Shown here piece by piece: positions 45,547 to 54,175 of a stretch of 58,745 nt of DNA. The stretch comes from an uncultured Spirochaetales bacterium (GTDB lineage Bacteria; Spirochaetota; Spirochaetia; Sphaerochaetales; Sphaerochaetaceae). The stretch's first letter is position 1, and each line of letters opens with the position of its first letter. The notes below the pieces were generated by a model that saw only the letters and a program-made list of their open reading frames with translations, did no database searches and was not told the origin of the DNA. Where the stretch lies: positions 1-58,745 of the forward strand of contig CASFJV010000049.1 in NCBI GenBank assembly GCA_949295125.1, written 5' to 3'. Both the position numbers and the translations under genes were made by a program.

Positions 45547-46287
45547 ATGGAAAATCCAATTATTGAAGTTCAGGGCATCACAAAGAATTTCAAGGGACTG
45601 AGGGCTGTATCTGATGTTTCCTTCCAGATAAAGGAAGGTGCAATTACCGGAATGATCGGTCCAAACGGTGCAGGAAAGAGCACGACATTCAACATGATCT
45701 GCGGCTATTACCCGCCATCAGAAGGGAAGATCTTCTATAAGGGAAAGGAGATAACACACTGCCATCCATATGATTATACGAATATGGGCATTGCACGCAC
45801 ATTCCAGATTATGAAGCCACTTGGAAACCTTCCTGTAGTGGACAATGTAGTGCCAAGCGCATATTTCGGCCGCTATGGAGCCAAATCCCTGAAGGAAGCA
45901 CGTGAGATCGCTCTTGATGTGCTTAATTTCACCGGCCTTTATGAAAAGAGAAAGGTGCTTGCCAAGGATATGGGAACTCCAGACCAGAAAAGGCTTGAAA
46001 TGGCCAGGGCCCTAGCAACGAAACCTGAAATGCTGTTTCTCGATGAGGTAATGGCTGGACTCAATCCTACTGAAACGGAAGCTGCAATTGACCTGATAAG
46101 GAAAATAAATGATTCAGGAGTAACGATCTTCCTGATAGAGCATATCATGAAGGCTGTCGTAAGCCTTTGCGAGCATGTCATCGTACTCCACCATGGGGAA
46201 AAGATTGCAGAAGGAACGCCTCATCAGGTGATGAACGATCCATATGTCATGGAAGTATACCTTGGAAAAGGAGGGGAGAATGCTTAA
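45547..46287 (+). CDS. livG: ABC transporter ATPase (LivG)
   Basis: The 246-residue ATPase has Walker A GPNGAGKST, a Q-loop in GIARTFQIMKPLGN, and Walker B MLFLDEVMAGLNPTE. The signature region (MGTPDQKRLEMARAL) lacks the usual LSGGQ, reading GTPDQ, as is common in LivG. GAGGAGGTGTAGCAC gives a strong ribosome site. It overlaps livF by eight bases. Confidence 0.94.
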   Translation: MENPIIEVQGITKNFKGLRAVSDVSFQIKEGAITGMIGPNGAGKSTTFNMICGYYPPSEGKIFYKGKEITHCHPYDYTNMGIARTFQIMKPLGNLPVVDNVVPSAYFGRYGAKSLKEAREIALDVLNFTGLYEKRKVLAKDMGTPDQKRLEMARALATKPEMLFLDEVMAGLNPTETEAAIDLIRKINDSGVTIFLIEHIMKAVVSLCEHVIVLHHGEKIAEGTPHQVMNDPYVMEVYLGKGGENA

Positions 46288-46987
46288 AGTAGAAAAACTT
46301 TCATCAGGTTATGGCAATGTCCAGATCATATGGGATGCATCATTTGAGGTAAGGGATGGGGAGGTTGTTGCCATCCTTGGGTCAAACGGAGCTGGAAAGA
46401 CAACACTTGTCAGAACAATTACCGGCATGATAAAACCACGCTCTGGCTCTGTCATCTTTGATGGTGAGCAGCTTGCAGGGAAAAGCAGCAGGGCAATCCT
46501 GGACCATGGCATTGTGCAGGTTCCGGAGGGAAGGCAGCTTTTTACCGAGATGAGCGTATATGAAAACCTTGAGATGGGAGCATACAGCAAAGAGACAAAG
46601 GAGAAGCTCAGTGAATCGCTGGAGTTTGTCTACAGATGGTTCCCAAAGCTCAAGGAGAGGAAAGGCCAGGCTGCAGGAACTCTTTCTGGAGGGGAGCAGC
46701 AGATGGTTGCTGTAGGAAGGGCTCTTATCGGGCTTCCCAAGCTCCTGATCCTTGACGAGCCGTCCTTAGGGCTTGCTCCGAACATTGTTGATGACATCCT
46801 CCAGGTTGCCCACTCAATGGCTAAGGAACAGGGAATTTCTGTAATACTTGTAGAGCAGGATATCACAAAGGCTCTCAGGATGGCTGACAGGGGCTATGTA
46901 GTTGAAAACGGCCGCATAACACTTGAAGGGACATCAAGTGAGCTTAAAGCGAATGAACATGTCAAGAAAGCATATCTTGGCATATAA
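46280..46987 (+). CDS. livF: ABC transporter ATPase (LivF)
   Basis: The 235-residue ATPase has Walker A GSNGAGKTT, QVPEGRQLFTEMSVYENLEM (LivF hallmark), signature LSGGEQQMVAVGRAL and Walker B LLILDEPSLGLAP. The ATG at 46280 overlaps the livG stop and gives the standard N-terminus; the frame opens 12 codons earlier without need. It pairs with LivG. Confidence 0.94.
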   Translation: MLKVEKLSSGYGNVQIIWDASFEVRDGEVVAILGSNGAGKTTLVRTITGMIKPRSGSVIFDGEQLAGKSSRAILDHGIVQVPEGRQLFTEMSVYENLEMGAYSKETKEKLSESLEFVYRWFPKLKERKGQAAGTLSGGEQQMVAVGRALIGLPKLLILDEPSLGLAPNIVDDILQVAHSMAKEQGISVILVEQDITKALRMADRGYVVENGRITLEGTSSELKANEHVKKAYLGI

Positions 46988-47002
46988 AAATAGGAGGAGA
47001 GA

Positions 47003-48259
47003 ATGAAAAAATTTCTTTCAATTGCTTTAGTTTTATTGCTATCAATGGCATTCGTATTCGCAAATGGCGGATCTGAGACAGCAGAAGAGAGTGCTGACGC
47101 TCCAATAAAGATTGGTGCAATGTATGCTCTCAGTGGAACAAATGCTGCAATCGGAACAAACATCATGCGCGGTGTGGATTTCGCTGTTGAAATGATTAAC
47201 GAGCAGGGGGGTGTTAACGGACGTCCAATTGAGATCGTAAGAGGTGATACTCAGGGTGATCCGAAAGTTGGAAGGTCAGTTGCAGAACGCCTCATCACAC
47301 AGGATGGAGTAAAGGCAATTCTTGGCTGCCACCAGTCAACAATCACACAGATCGTTGCACAGGTATGTGAGCAGTACCAGATCCCTGAGATCACAGCTAT
47401 CTCAACTGTTGACAACCTTTCTACATTCGGTTTCCAGTACTTCTTCAGGATGTGCCCAATGAACTCAATCTATGTAGAGAACCAGTTCATGTACCTGCAG
47501 GATCTTGGAGAGCAGAGGGGAACACCGATAACAAAGATCGCCATCTTTGCTGATAACTCAAATATCGGACAGGAGCTTATCAGATGCTCAAGGATCTTTG
47601 CTCCAAAGTATGGAATGGAGATCGTAGCTGAAGTGCAGTACTCAAGCGGAGCTACAGACCTTACATCAGAAGTCCTTGCAGTAAAGGCTGCAAATCCTGA
47701 TGCAGTTCTCTGTGAGAGCTATATCAACGATGCCATCCTGTTCACAAAGACTCTTAAGGAGCAGGGCTATGAGCCACCTGTAGTAGTTGCAAAGGCTAAC
47801 GGATTTGCAGATCCTAGCTATATTCCTGCAACAGAAGGCATCTCAAACGGCATCGCATCTGTCGTTGAGTGGAACCCAGACCTCACAAAGGGACAGGAAA
47901 TCAACGCTGCATTCAAGGAAAAGTATGGTGTTGACATGAATGGGCACTCTGCAGAATCCTTCACAGCTATCTGGATTCTTAAGACTGCATTCGAGCAGGC
48001 TGGTTCAACAGACAGAAAAGCTGTAAGGGACGCTCTTGCTTCAATGGATATCCAGGGATCATTCCCTAACGGACCGGAAATCATCCTTCCTTATGACCGC
48101 ATCAAGTTCGGTGACATGGAAGTTGATGGACAGGCTCATACTCAGAACAACCTTTATGCATCTGTTGCCATCGCACAGATCAAGGATGGAGAGTACAAGA
48201 CTGTATGGCCATTAGCTGTATCAAGCACAGAAGTGCAGTATCCAGCACAGTTCGTGTAA
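47003..48259 (+). CDS. Branched-chain amino-acid-type binding protein (LivJ-like)
   Basis: The 418-residue exported protein has signal MKKFLSIALVLLLSMAFVFA followed by NGGSET, without a lipobox Cys. The Peripla_BP_6 fold begins IKIGAMYALSGTNAAIGTNI. AGGAGGAGAGA is a very strong ribosome site, fitting high expression. It is the last gene of the operon although binding proteins usually come first. A strong terminator follows. The ligand may be an amino acid or a related amide. Confidence 0.93.
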   Translation: MKKFLSIALVLLLSMAFVFANGGSETAEESADAPIKIGAMYALSGTNAAIGTNIMRGVDFAVEMINEQGGVNGRPIEIVRGDTQGDPKVGRSVAERLITQDGVKAILGCHQSTITQIVAQVCEQYQIPEITAISTVDNLSTFGFQYFFRMCPMNSIYVENQFMYLQDLGEQRGTPITKIAIFADNSNIGQELIRCSRIFAPKYGMEIVAEVQYSSGATDLTSEVLAVKAANPDAVLCESYINDAILFTKTLKEQGYEPPVVVAKANGFADPSYIPATEGISNGIASVVEWNPDLTKGQEINAAFKEKYGVDMNGHSAESFTAIWILKTAFEQAGSTDRKAVRDALASMDIQGSFPNGPEIILPYDRIKFGDMEVDGQAHTQNNLYASVAIAQIKDGEYKTVWPLAVSSTEVQYPAQFV

Positions 48260-48287
48260 TCCTGATTGCTGTTCACCTGGTGTTTTT

Positions 48288-48317
48288 GGGACTCCTGACG
48301 GGGTCCCTTTTCTTTTT
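48288..48317 (+). terminator. Intrinsic terminator of the Liv operon
   Basis: GGGACTCC pairs with GGGGTCCC (one U-G) around TGAC, followed by TTTTCTTTTTT. Confidence 0.85.
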
Positions 48318-48436
48318 TAGCCTTGTATGGATATGCACAATAAGTGTTTTAGGCTGTACTTTTATGGATGAAAAGGATCTTTATGCATAAAAATTCAAAA
48401 AACTGGTAAATTTTACAAGAAAATATTCAAAAACTA

Positions 48437-48465
48437 TTGCATAAGTATGTGGATCTGTGTATAAA
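48437..48465 (+). promoter_or_regulatory. Promoter of the amino-acid transporter/LarA operon
   Basis: TTGCAT (48437-48442) and TATAAA (48460-48465) are 17 bases apart, about 40 bases before the start. TGCATAA occurs at 48384, 48438 (overlapping the -35) and 48468 (just past the -10) and may be an operator. Confidence 0.6.
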
Positions 48466-48506
48466 AATGCATAACGAGAATAAATCTGTTGCTTGAGGAG
48501 AAAAAG

Positions 48507-49322
48507 ATGAAGAAGTTACTTAAGGTTTTCGCAGTTTCTTTTATGCTTTTTGCATGTTCTGCAATGCTTTTTGCTGGTGGAGATAAAGAACAGGTTTCAG
48601 GCCTGGAGAAGATCAAGAATGCTGGAAAGATTGTAGTTGGTACTGAAGCTCAGTATGCACCATATGAATTCAGGGATGCTGACAACAATATTGTCGGATG
48701 CGATATGTTCCTGGCTCAGCAGATTGCTGATGGGCTTGGAGTTGAGCTTGAAATAGTTGATATGGCATTTGACGGCATTATCCCTGCAGTCCAGGCTGGC
48801 CAGGTTGATATCGGAATTGCAGCTTTCACAAATACTCCGGAGAGGGCTGAGGTTATTGATTTCTCTGCGATATATGAGCAGAGCCTTCAGTATCTTGTGG
48901 TAAAGACAGAAAACAAGGAAGTCTATACAACATCCGAATCTCTTGCAGGACTGAAAGTAGGAGCACAGAGAGGAACTATCCAGTCCCAGCTTATAAGGGA
49001 GGCTCTTCCAGATTCAGAGCTTTTTGAGCTTGCAAAGTATCCAGAACTTGCTCTTGAGGTCCAGAATGGAAATATCGCAGGCCTTGTTGTTGATGCAGCT
49101 GTTGGTGATTCAATCGTTGCTTCCAGTGATGGAAAGCTTACTGTTGCTGATTATACATTCGATGCCTCGATCGCTAATTTCGGTAAGTCTGTAGTGCTTG
49201 CAAAAGGAAATGAGGAGTTAAAGGCTGAGATAGACAAGGTCATTGAGAGAGTCCTCAGCGATGGCTCATATCAGAAAGCATGGGATGATGCTGTTGCCCT
49301 GCAGAAGGAACTCGGACTCTAA
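48507..49322 (+). CDS. Polar amino-acid-binding protein (family 3)
   Basis: The 271-residue exported binding protein of the HisJ/GlnH family has VGTEAQYAPYEFRDADNNIV, FDGIIPAVQAGQVDIGIAAF and TPERAEVIDFSAIYEQ. The signal region offers two cuts: a lipobox-like LFAC near residue 22, or a signal-peptidase I site before GGDKE. ATG 48507 after GAGGAGAAAAA is used. It starts an operon that continues through permease, ATPase, LarA and aminotransferase genes. Confidence 0.92.
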   Translation: MKKLLKVFAVSFMLFACSAMLFAGGDKEQVSGLEKIKNAGKIVVGTEAQYAPYEFRDADNNIVGCDMFLAQQIADGLGVELEIVDMAFDGIIPAVQAGQVDIGIAAFTNTPERAEVIDFSAIYEQSLQYLVVKTENKEVYTTSESLAGLKVGAQRGTIQSQLIREALPDSELFELAKYPELALEVQNGNIAGLVVDAAVGDSIVASSDGKLTVADYTFDASIANFGKSVVLAKGNEELKAEIDKVIERVLSDGSYQKAWDDAVALQKELGL

Positions 49323-50020
49323 TGGGATTCTTTGAACAGATAATAACCATTCTTGACAGATATTCAATTTATTTTCTGGATGGTGTCAGGAACACACTTA
49401 TAATTGCTGCCCTGAGCGTTGTGCTGGGGGCAGTTTTCGGTACGTTGATGGCCATGATGAGGATGTGCCGCATCAAGCCCTTGAAGTGGATTGCCGTAGC
49501 TTACATTGAATTTGTGCGCGGAACTCCTCTCATGGTTCAGCTCATGTTCATTTTCTATGGGCTTCCGATGGTTGGAATCACATTCCCGGATATTTCATTC
49601 ATTCCTAATTTTTCCCGTTTCATGGCAGGTGTTGTTGCCATGAGCATTAACAGCTGTGCCTATGTAGCTGAGGTCATAAGATCGGGAATACAGGCTGTGG
49701 ATGATGGCCAGATGGAGGCCGCCAGGAGCATTGGGTTCAAGTATGGTGAATCGATGAAGCTGGTCATCCTTCCCCAGGCACTTAAAAACATCCTGCCTGC
49801 ACTTGGAAATGAATTTGTTACTGTTATCAAGGAGTCTTCTATAGTTTCTGTAATCGGCATTTCCGATCTTATGTATGGAACAAATGGAGTAATTGCACTC
49901 ACATACAGAAGTCTTCCATGTCTTGCAATAGCTGCAGTAATTTATTTTATACTTACATTTATAAGCAGCCGCCTGATAGCGCTGCTTGAAAAGAGGATGA
50001 GCCATGGCAGACAGCAATGA
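49322..50020 (+). CDS. Polar amino-acid ABC permease (HisM/GlnP type)
   Basis: The 232-residue inner-membrane permease has five segments. Motifs are [20 protein letters not shown] and the EAA loop ([37 protein letters not shown]). It overlaps the binding-protein stop by one base (TAATG) and the ATPase start by 17 bases. It probably works as a homodimer since no second permease is present. Confidence 0.94.
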   Translation: MGFFEQIITILDRYSIYFLDGVRNTLIIAALSVVLGAVFGTLMAMMRMCRIKPLKWIAVAYIEFVRGTPLMVQLMFIFYGLPMVGITFPDISFIPNFSRFMAGVVAMSINSCAYVAEVIRSGIQAVDDGQMEAARSIGFKYGESMKLVILPQALKNILPALGNEFVTVIKESSIVSVIGISDLMYGTNGVIALTYRSLPCLAIAAVIYFILTFISSRLIALLEKRMSHGRQQ

Positions 50021-50744
50021 TATTATAGTAGTAAGGAATTTATGCAAGAACTTCGGTCATCTCGAAGTCCTGAAAGATATATCCACAGAGTTTAAGGAAA
50101 AAGAAGTTGTTTCAATCATAGGTCCCTCCGGCGGCGGAAAAAGCACATTCCTCAGGTGTCTCAATCTTCTTGAAATTCCAACGAGTGGAAACATCATATT
50201 TGATGGTACTGACATATGTTCAAAGGGTGTTGACATCAACAGGGAAAGGGAAAGGATTGGAATGGTTTTCCAGCACTTCAATCTCTTTAACAACATGAAT
50301 GTCATGAAGAACCTTACCATAGCACCCATAAAGATCAAGAAGATGGCAAAGGATGCAGCTGAAGATAAGGCAATGGAGCTTCTCAAGAGGCTTGGCCTAG
50401 AGGACAAGGCAGATTACTATCCAGCCCAGCTCTCAGGAGGGCAGAAGCAGAGAATTGCTATAATGCGATCTCTGATGATGGATCCTGAAGTCATGCTTTT
50501 TGACGAACCGACCAGTGCCCTTGATCCTGAGATGATCGGGGAAGTCCTTGATGTCATGAAGAGTCTTGCTGAGTCCGGCATGACAATGATCATCGTTACT
50601 CATGAAATGCGTTTTGCAAGAGAAGTCAGTGACAGGGTGATATTCCTTGATGGCGGCAGGATTGATGAAGACAGGAGAGCTAAGGATTTCTTTGATGATC
50701 CTCATAGCCCAAGGCTTATCAGTTTCTTGAACAAGGTACTTTAA
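50004..50744 (+). CDS. Polar amino-acid ABC transporter ATPase (GlnQ type)
   Basis: The 246-residue ATPase has Walker [11 protein letters not shown]-loop [17 protein letters not shown], signature [15 protein letters not shown] and Walker [16 protein letters not shown]. The intact motifs indicate an active importer ATPase. The last codons are three bases before the LarA gene, which places the racemase-like enzyme directly behind an amino-acid importer. Confidence 0.95.
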   Translation: MADSNDIIVVRNLCKNFGHLEVLKDISTEFKEKEVVSIIGPSGGGKSTFLRCLNLLEIPTSGNIIFDGTDICSKGVDINRERERIGMVFQHFNLFNNMNVMKNLTIAPIKIKKMAKDAAEDKAMELLKRLGLEDKADYYPAQLSGGQKQRIAIMRSLMMDPEVMLFDEPTSALDPEMIGEVLDVMKSLAESGMTMIIVTHEMRFAREVSDRVIFLDGGRIDEDRRAKDFFDDPHSPRLISFLNKVL

Positions 50745-50747
50745 ATA

Positions 50748-52022
50748 ATGACAAAAGATTATGTTTTTAAATATGGCAGCTCAGAGGTATCTCTGAGCCT
50801 TAATAGCGATCAGGTTATTTCTGTTATTGAGGGCAACAGCATAAAACCCCTTGAGGATATCGGGAAAGCCCTCTATGAAAGCCTCGACAATCCTATAGAC
50901 AGTGCTCCTCTGAGCACTGTTGCCAGGGATGCGGGAAAGATCGTAATTATCGTAAGCGATATGACCAGGCTTTGGATGAGGCAGGATGTGCTTGCTCCAT
51001 ACCTTGTTGAGTATCTTCATGAAAAATGCGGTAAGGCATATGAGGATCTTGAGATAGTGATTGCAACAGGCACCCATGTCGGATCGGACGAAGAAGGGCT
51101 CAGGACAATTGTCAGCAGCGGGGTATATGACAAGGTTAAGGTCATAAACCACGACTGCATGGCAGAAGACCTGGTATATCTTGGGACAACAAGCTATAAA
51201 ACGCCTGTCAGCGTAAACAGGGATGCAGCTGAGGCTGATCTTGTTATCTGCCTCGGAGCTGCCACATACCATGTTATGGCAGGATTCGGAGGCGGAAGGA
51301 AGAGCATACTTCCTGGTATTTCATCTCTTGAGACGATCAAGCATAACCATGCCTACAGCCTCCATAAGACGGAATTCATAACCAATCCTGAAATTGGAAA
51401 CGGTGTCCTGGATGGAAATCCGCTCAATGAGGACATGCTTGAGGCCGCTGGCATGATGAAAAACCTTTTCATGATAAGCGTTGTTACGGATTCTGAATTC
51501 CGCCTGACAGGGATTTTCTCCGGAGACTATAAGACTTCATGGCTCAGGGCATGCGATGAGGTCAGGAGGATCTATACTGTTCCTATCAGGGAAAAGGCAG
51601 ATGTTGTCGTAACAAGCTGTGGCGGTTTCCCAAAAGATGAATCGCTTTACCAGGGAACAAAAGCCGTGGATAACGTGGTATCCGCACTTAAGGATGGCGG
51701 AACGCTGATCCTTTTGCTTGAGGGCAGGAATGGAGGGGGAAGCCCTGATTACTTTGACTGGATCAGGCCACTTTGCAACGGAACTTTTGAGAAAGAGCTC
51801 AGGGAGAATTTCACCGTTGGCGGCTATATTTTCTTCCTTAACTGTGAGCAGGCGCACAGATTCAACATACTGATGTATTCTGCGATCGATAAGGATATTG
51901 TTGCTCCAATGGGAATAAAGGCTTATGACAGCCTTGATAAGCTCATGGCTGATGCGGATCTGGAAGGAAAGAGCATCTATGTGATCCCTAATGGATCAAC
52001 AGTCCTTCCAAAAGTTGAATAG
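50748..52022 (+). CDS. LarA-family nickel-pincer racemase/epimerase
   Basis: The 424-residue protein has the conserved residues of lactate racemase LarA. These are His110 in IATGTHVGSDEE, Lys185 in FGGGRKSILPGI (the cofactor-linked Lys in LarA), His199/His201 in IKHNHAYSLH, and Gln302 and Lys305 in SLYQGTKAVDN. These match the order and spacing of His108, Lys184, His200, Gln295 and Lys298 of the Lactobacillus plantarum enzyme. Family members racemise various 2-hydroxy acids. The cofactor makers LarB, LarC and LarE are not in the window. Linkage to an amino-acid importer and aminotransferase suggests a substrate other than lactate (inference). Confidence 0.85.
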   Translation: MTKDYVFKYGSSEVSLSLNSDQVISVIEGNSIKPLEDIGKALYESLDNPIDSAPLSTVARDAGKIVIIVSDMTRLWMRQDVLAPYLVEYLHEKCGKAYEDLEIVIATGTHVGSDEEGLRTIVSSGVYDKVKVINHDCMAEDLVYLGTTSYKTPVSVNRDAAEADLVICLGAATYHVMAGFGGGRKSILPGISSLETIKHNHAYSLHKTEFITNPEIGNGVLDGNPLNEDMLEAAGMMKNLFMISVVTDSEFRLTGIFSGDYKTSWLRACDEVRRIYTVPIREKADVVVTSCGGFPKDESLYQGTKAVDNVVSALKDGGTLILLLEGRNGGGSPDYFDWIRPLCNGTFEKELRENFTVGGYIFFLNCEQAHRFNILMYSAIDKDIVAPMGIKAYDSLDKLMADADLEGKSIYVIPNGSTVLPKVE

Positions 52023-52031
52023 GAGATAAAA

Positions 52032-53213
52032 ATGCCAAGACTAAGTGATAGAGTTGGAAAATTCACAGATTCTGTAATCAGGAGGATGACAAGGATAAGC
52101 GATGCAAAAGAAGGGAGCATCAACCTTTCTCAGGGCTTTCCTGATTTTGATCCTCCTAAAGAGCTGCTTGACAGGCTCAGTGAGGTTGCATATGAAGGAC
52201 CTCACCAGTACTCTGTGACATTCGGTGCAGAGAATTTCAGGCAGGCTCTGGCTGTAAAGGCAGGAAAGGCACTCAAAAGGGTCATTGATCCAGAAAAGGA
52301 AATAGTTGTCACATGCGGAGGCACAGAGGCAATGATTGCTGCCATGATGACCATCTGCAATCCTGGAGATAAGGTAATGGTTTTCTCTCCTTTCTATGAA
52401 AACTATGGAGCAGATGCGATTCTTTCCGGAGCTGAGCCAATATACATTCCTCTCGTTCCGCCTTCATACACTTTTGATATCAGCCTGATAGAAGAAGGAT
52501 TCAGAAGCGGAGCAAAGGCAATCATCGTATGCAATCCATCAAATCCATGCGGAAAGGTGTTCTCTGAAGAAGAGCTCACTCAAATTGGAAACCTTGCCCT
52601 GAAGTATGATGCGTTTGTCGTTACGGATGAAGTGTATGAGCATCTTGTCTATGAGCCATACCACCATATTGCAGCCGCATCCCTTCCTGGAATGTTTGAC
52701 CATACGATCACATGCAATTCCCTGTCCAAGACATATTCCATAACAGGCTGGAGGCTTGGCTACCTGATTGGTCCTGAGAATGTGATAGAGAATGCCAAGA
52801 AAGTACATGACTTCCTGACTGTCGGAGCTGCTGCCCCGCTTCAGGAGGCAGCTGTTGCCGGACTGACACTTCCAGACAGTTACTATGAGGACTTGAAGAA
52901 GATGTATACGGAAAAAAGGGATTATTTCCTTAAAGGGCTTGATGAGATTGGGCTAAAGCACAATGTGCCACAGGGCTCATACTTTGTTCTTGTTGACATC
53001 CAGGATTTCCTTGACCTTCCGCAGTTCAATGGCTGGTCTGACCTGGAATTCTGCGAATGGATGGTTCAAAACATCGGTGTTGCTGCTGTCCCTGGTTCAA
53101 GCTTCTTCAGGGAAAACGTGAATAATCTTATCAGGCTTCATTTTGCAAGGAGCAAGGAAACGCTTAAAGAGGCGCTCTCAAGGCTTGCAAAACTTAAGGA
53201 TCTTCTAGCCTGA
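52032..53213 (+). CDS. PLP-dependent aminotransferase, class I/II
   Basis: The 393-residue fold-type I aminotransferase has INLSQGFPDFDPP, CNPSNPCGKVFSEEEL, VTDEVYEHLVYE and SLSKTYSITGWRLGY with PLP lysine 233. The C-terminal LIRLHFARSKETL carries the substrate-carboxylate Arg. It resembles the aspartate/kynurenine/methionine aminotransferase group. AGGAGATAAAA precedes the ATG, ten bases after LarA. It would convert an imported amino acid into the 2-oxo acid. A strong bidirectional terminator follows. Confidence 0.92.
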   Translation: MPRLSDRVGKFTDSVIRRMTRISDAKEGSINLSQGFPDFDPPKELLDRLSEVAYEGPHQYSVTFGAENFRQALAVKAGKALKRVIDPEKEIVVTCGGTEAMIAAMMTICNPGDKVMVFSPFYENYGADAILSGAEPIYIPLVPPSYTFDISLIEEGFRSGAKAIIVCNPSNPCGKVFSEEELTQIGNLALKYDAFVVTDEVYEHLVYEPYHHIAAASLPGMFDHTITCNSLSKTYSITGWRLGYLIGPENVIENAKKVHDFLTVGAAAPLQEAAVAGLTLPDSYYEDLKKMYTEKRDYFLKGLDEIGLKHNVPQGSYFVLVDIQDFLDLPQFNGWSDLEFCEWMVQNIGVAAVPGSSFFRENVNNLIRLHFARSKETLKEALSRLAKLKDLLA

Positions 53214-53222
53214 GCGAACACT

Positions 53223-53256
53223 AAAAAGCACTGGAGACTGTTCCAGTGCTTTTTTT
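53223..53256. terminator. Bidirectional terminator between convergent operons
   Basis: AAAAAGCACTGGA pairs with TCCAGTGCTTTTT around a 6-base loop, with T runs on both strands. Confidence 0.9.
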
Positions 53257-53261
53257 GTTTA

Positions 53262-54161
53262 CTATGAAAGTGCCTTTTCTATGTTGTCCAGCACTTTCCT
53301 GCTCATCAGGTCATATGCTTCTGCCGTCATTCCTGCTGATACATCCGGGCAAAGCACATTTTCCCTGTCCTTCACTTCTTCATATATCTCTCCAACAGCA
53401 CCTGAAGTGTCAGCCACAAAGATATTGCTGTCATTTTCTATCCATGCCTTGAGGGCATCCATATCGCTGGCTGGTCCTATCGATGTGTTGATCATGATCT
53501 TTCCGTTTCCAAGCAGATTGAATTCTCTTTCATGAAGCAGTATTACGCCTTTGTTGAGGCATGTGATTATTACTTCATTTTCCTTCAGCAGGTCATCAAG
53601 TGCCATAAAGTGCATGCCTTCCTTCTCAGCATCTTCTTTCACGCTCCTGGCATAGTAGCTTATCTTCGCACCCATTGCTTTCAGAAGGCGTGCTGTCATC
53701 TGTCCGCTGGTTCCAAATCCGACAAATCCAATCCTGAGGCCTGTTATTTCCTTTGGTTTTGACCGCCAGAGCTTCCTGTCGTAGCCGTGGAGGATCTTTA
53801 CGAGGCTGTAGACTACGAATTCAGTAACTCCCACATCGCCATAGTCCCTGATCCCATACACTGTTATGCCATGCTTTTCCGCATAGTCTATATCCACATT
53901 TGCACTTTCTTTTGAATATAGGGAACAGCACATTCCCACATACTTGAGATTTTTGCATCTTGAGAGCACTGATGCTGGAACAAGCGGCAGGTTCCTCACA
54001 AGTACCGCATCAGCATCTCCGATCCTTTCTGCAAGATCATCCTCATCCTTTGGAAGTGTGTCGTAGTGTACGATCTCATCAGCATAATCCTTTAGTTTTT
54101 CTTCAGCCCAGTCCTGAAGTCCAATAGGGCCGGCTTCAACGATTTTCCTGAATTTATCCAT
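53262..54161 (-). CDS. D-2-hydroxyacid dehydrogenase homologue lacking catalytic residues
   Basis: The 299-residue protein has the family's NAD-binding Rossmann motif LRIGFVGFGTSGQMTARLL and the usual order of segments. However, the substrate-binding Arg (normally in NTARG) is replaced: MINTSIGPASD. The catalytic His near the end (normally PHxxG) reads LCPDVSAGMT. It may therefore be a pseudo-enzyme, use a different chemistry, or reduce an unusual substrate. ATG 54161 with AAGGAGGAAG is chosen. It lies 14 bases after the aspartate-dehydrogenase-like gene and faces the LarA/aminotransferase operon. Confidence 0.8.
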   Translation of the reverse strand: MDKFRKIVEAGPIGLQDWAEEKLKDYADEIVHYDTLPKDEDDLAERIGDADAVLVRNLPLVPASVLSRCKNLKYVGMCCSLYSKESANVDIDYAEKHGITVYGIRDYGDVGVTEFVVYSLVKILHGYDRKLWRSKPKEITGLRIGFVGFGTSGQMTARLLKAMGAKISYYARSVKEDAEKEGMHFMALDDLLKENEVIITCLNKGVILLHEREFNLLGNGKIMINTSIGPASDMDALKAWIENDSNIFVADTSGAVGEIYEEVKDRENVLCPDVSAGMTAEAYDLMSRKVLDNIEKALS

Positions 54162-54175
54162 ACTCTTCCTCCTTC

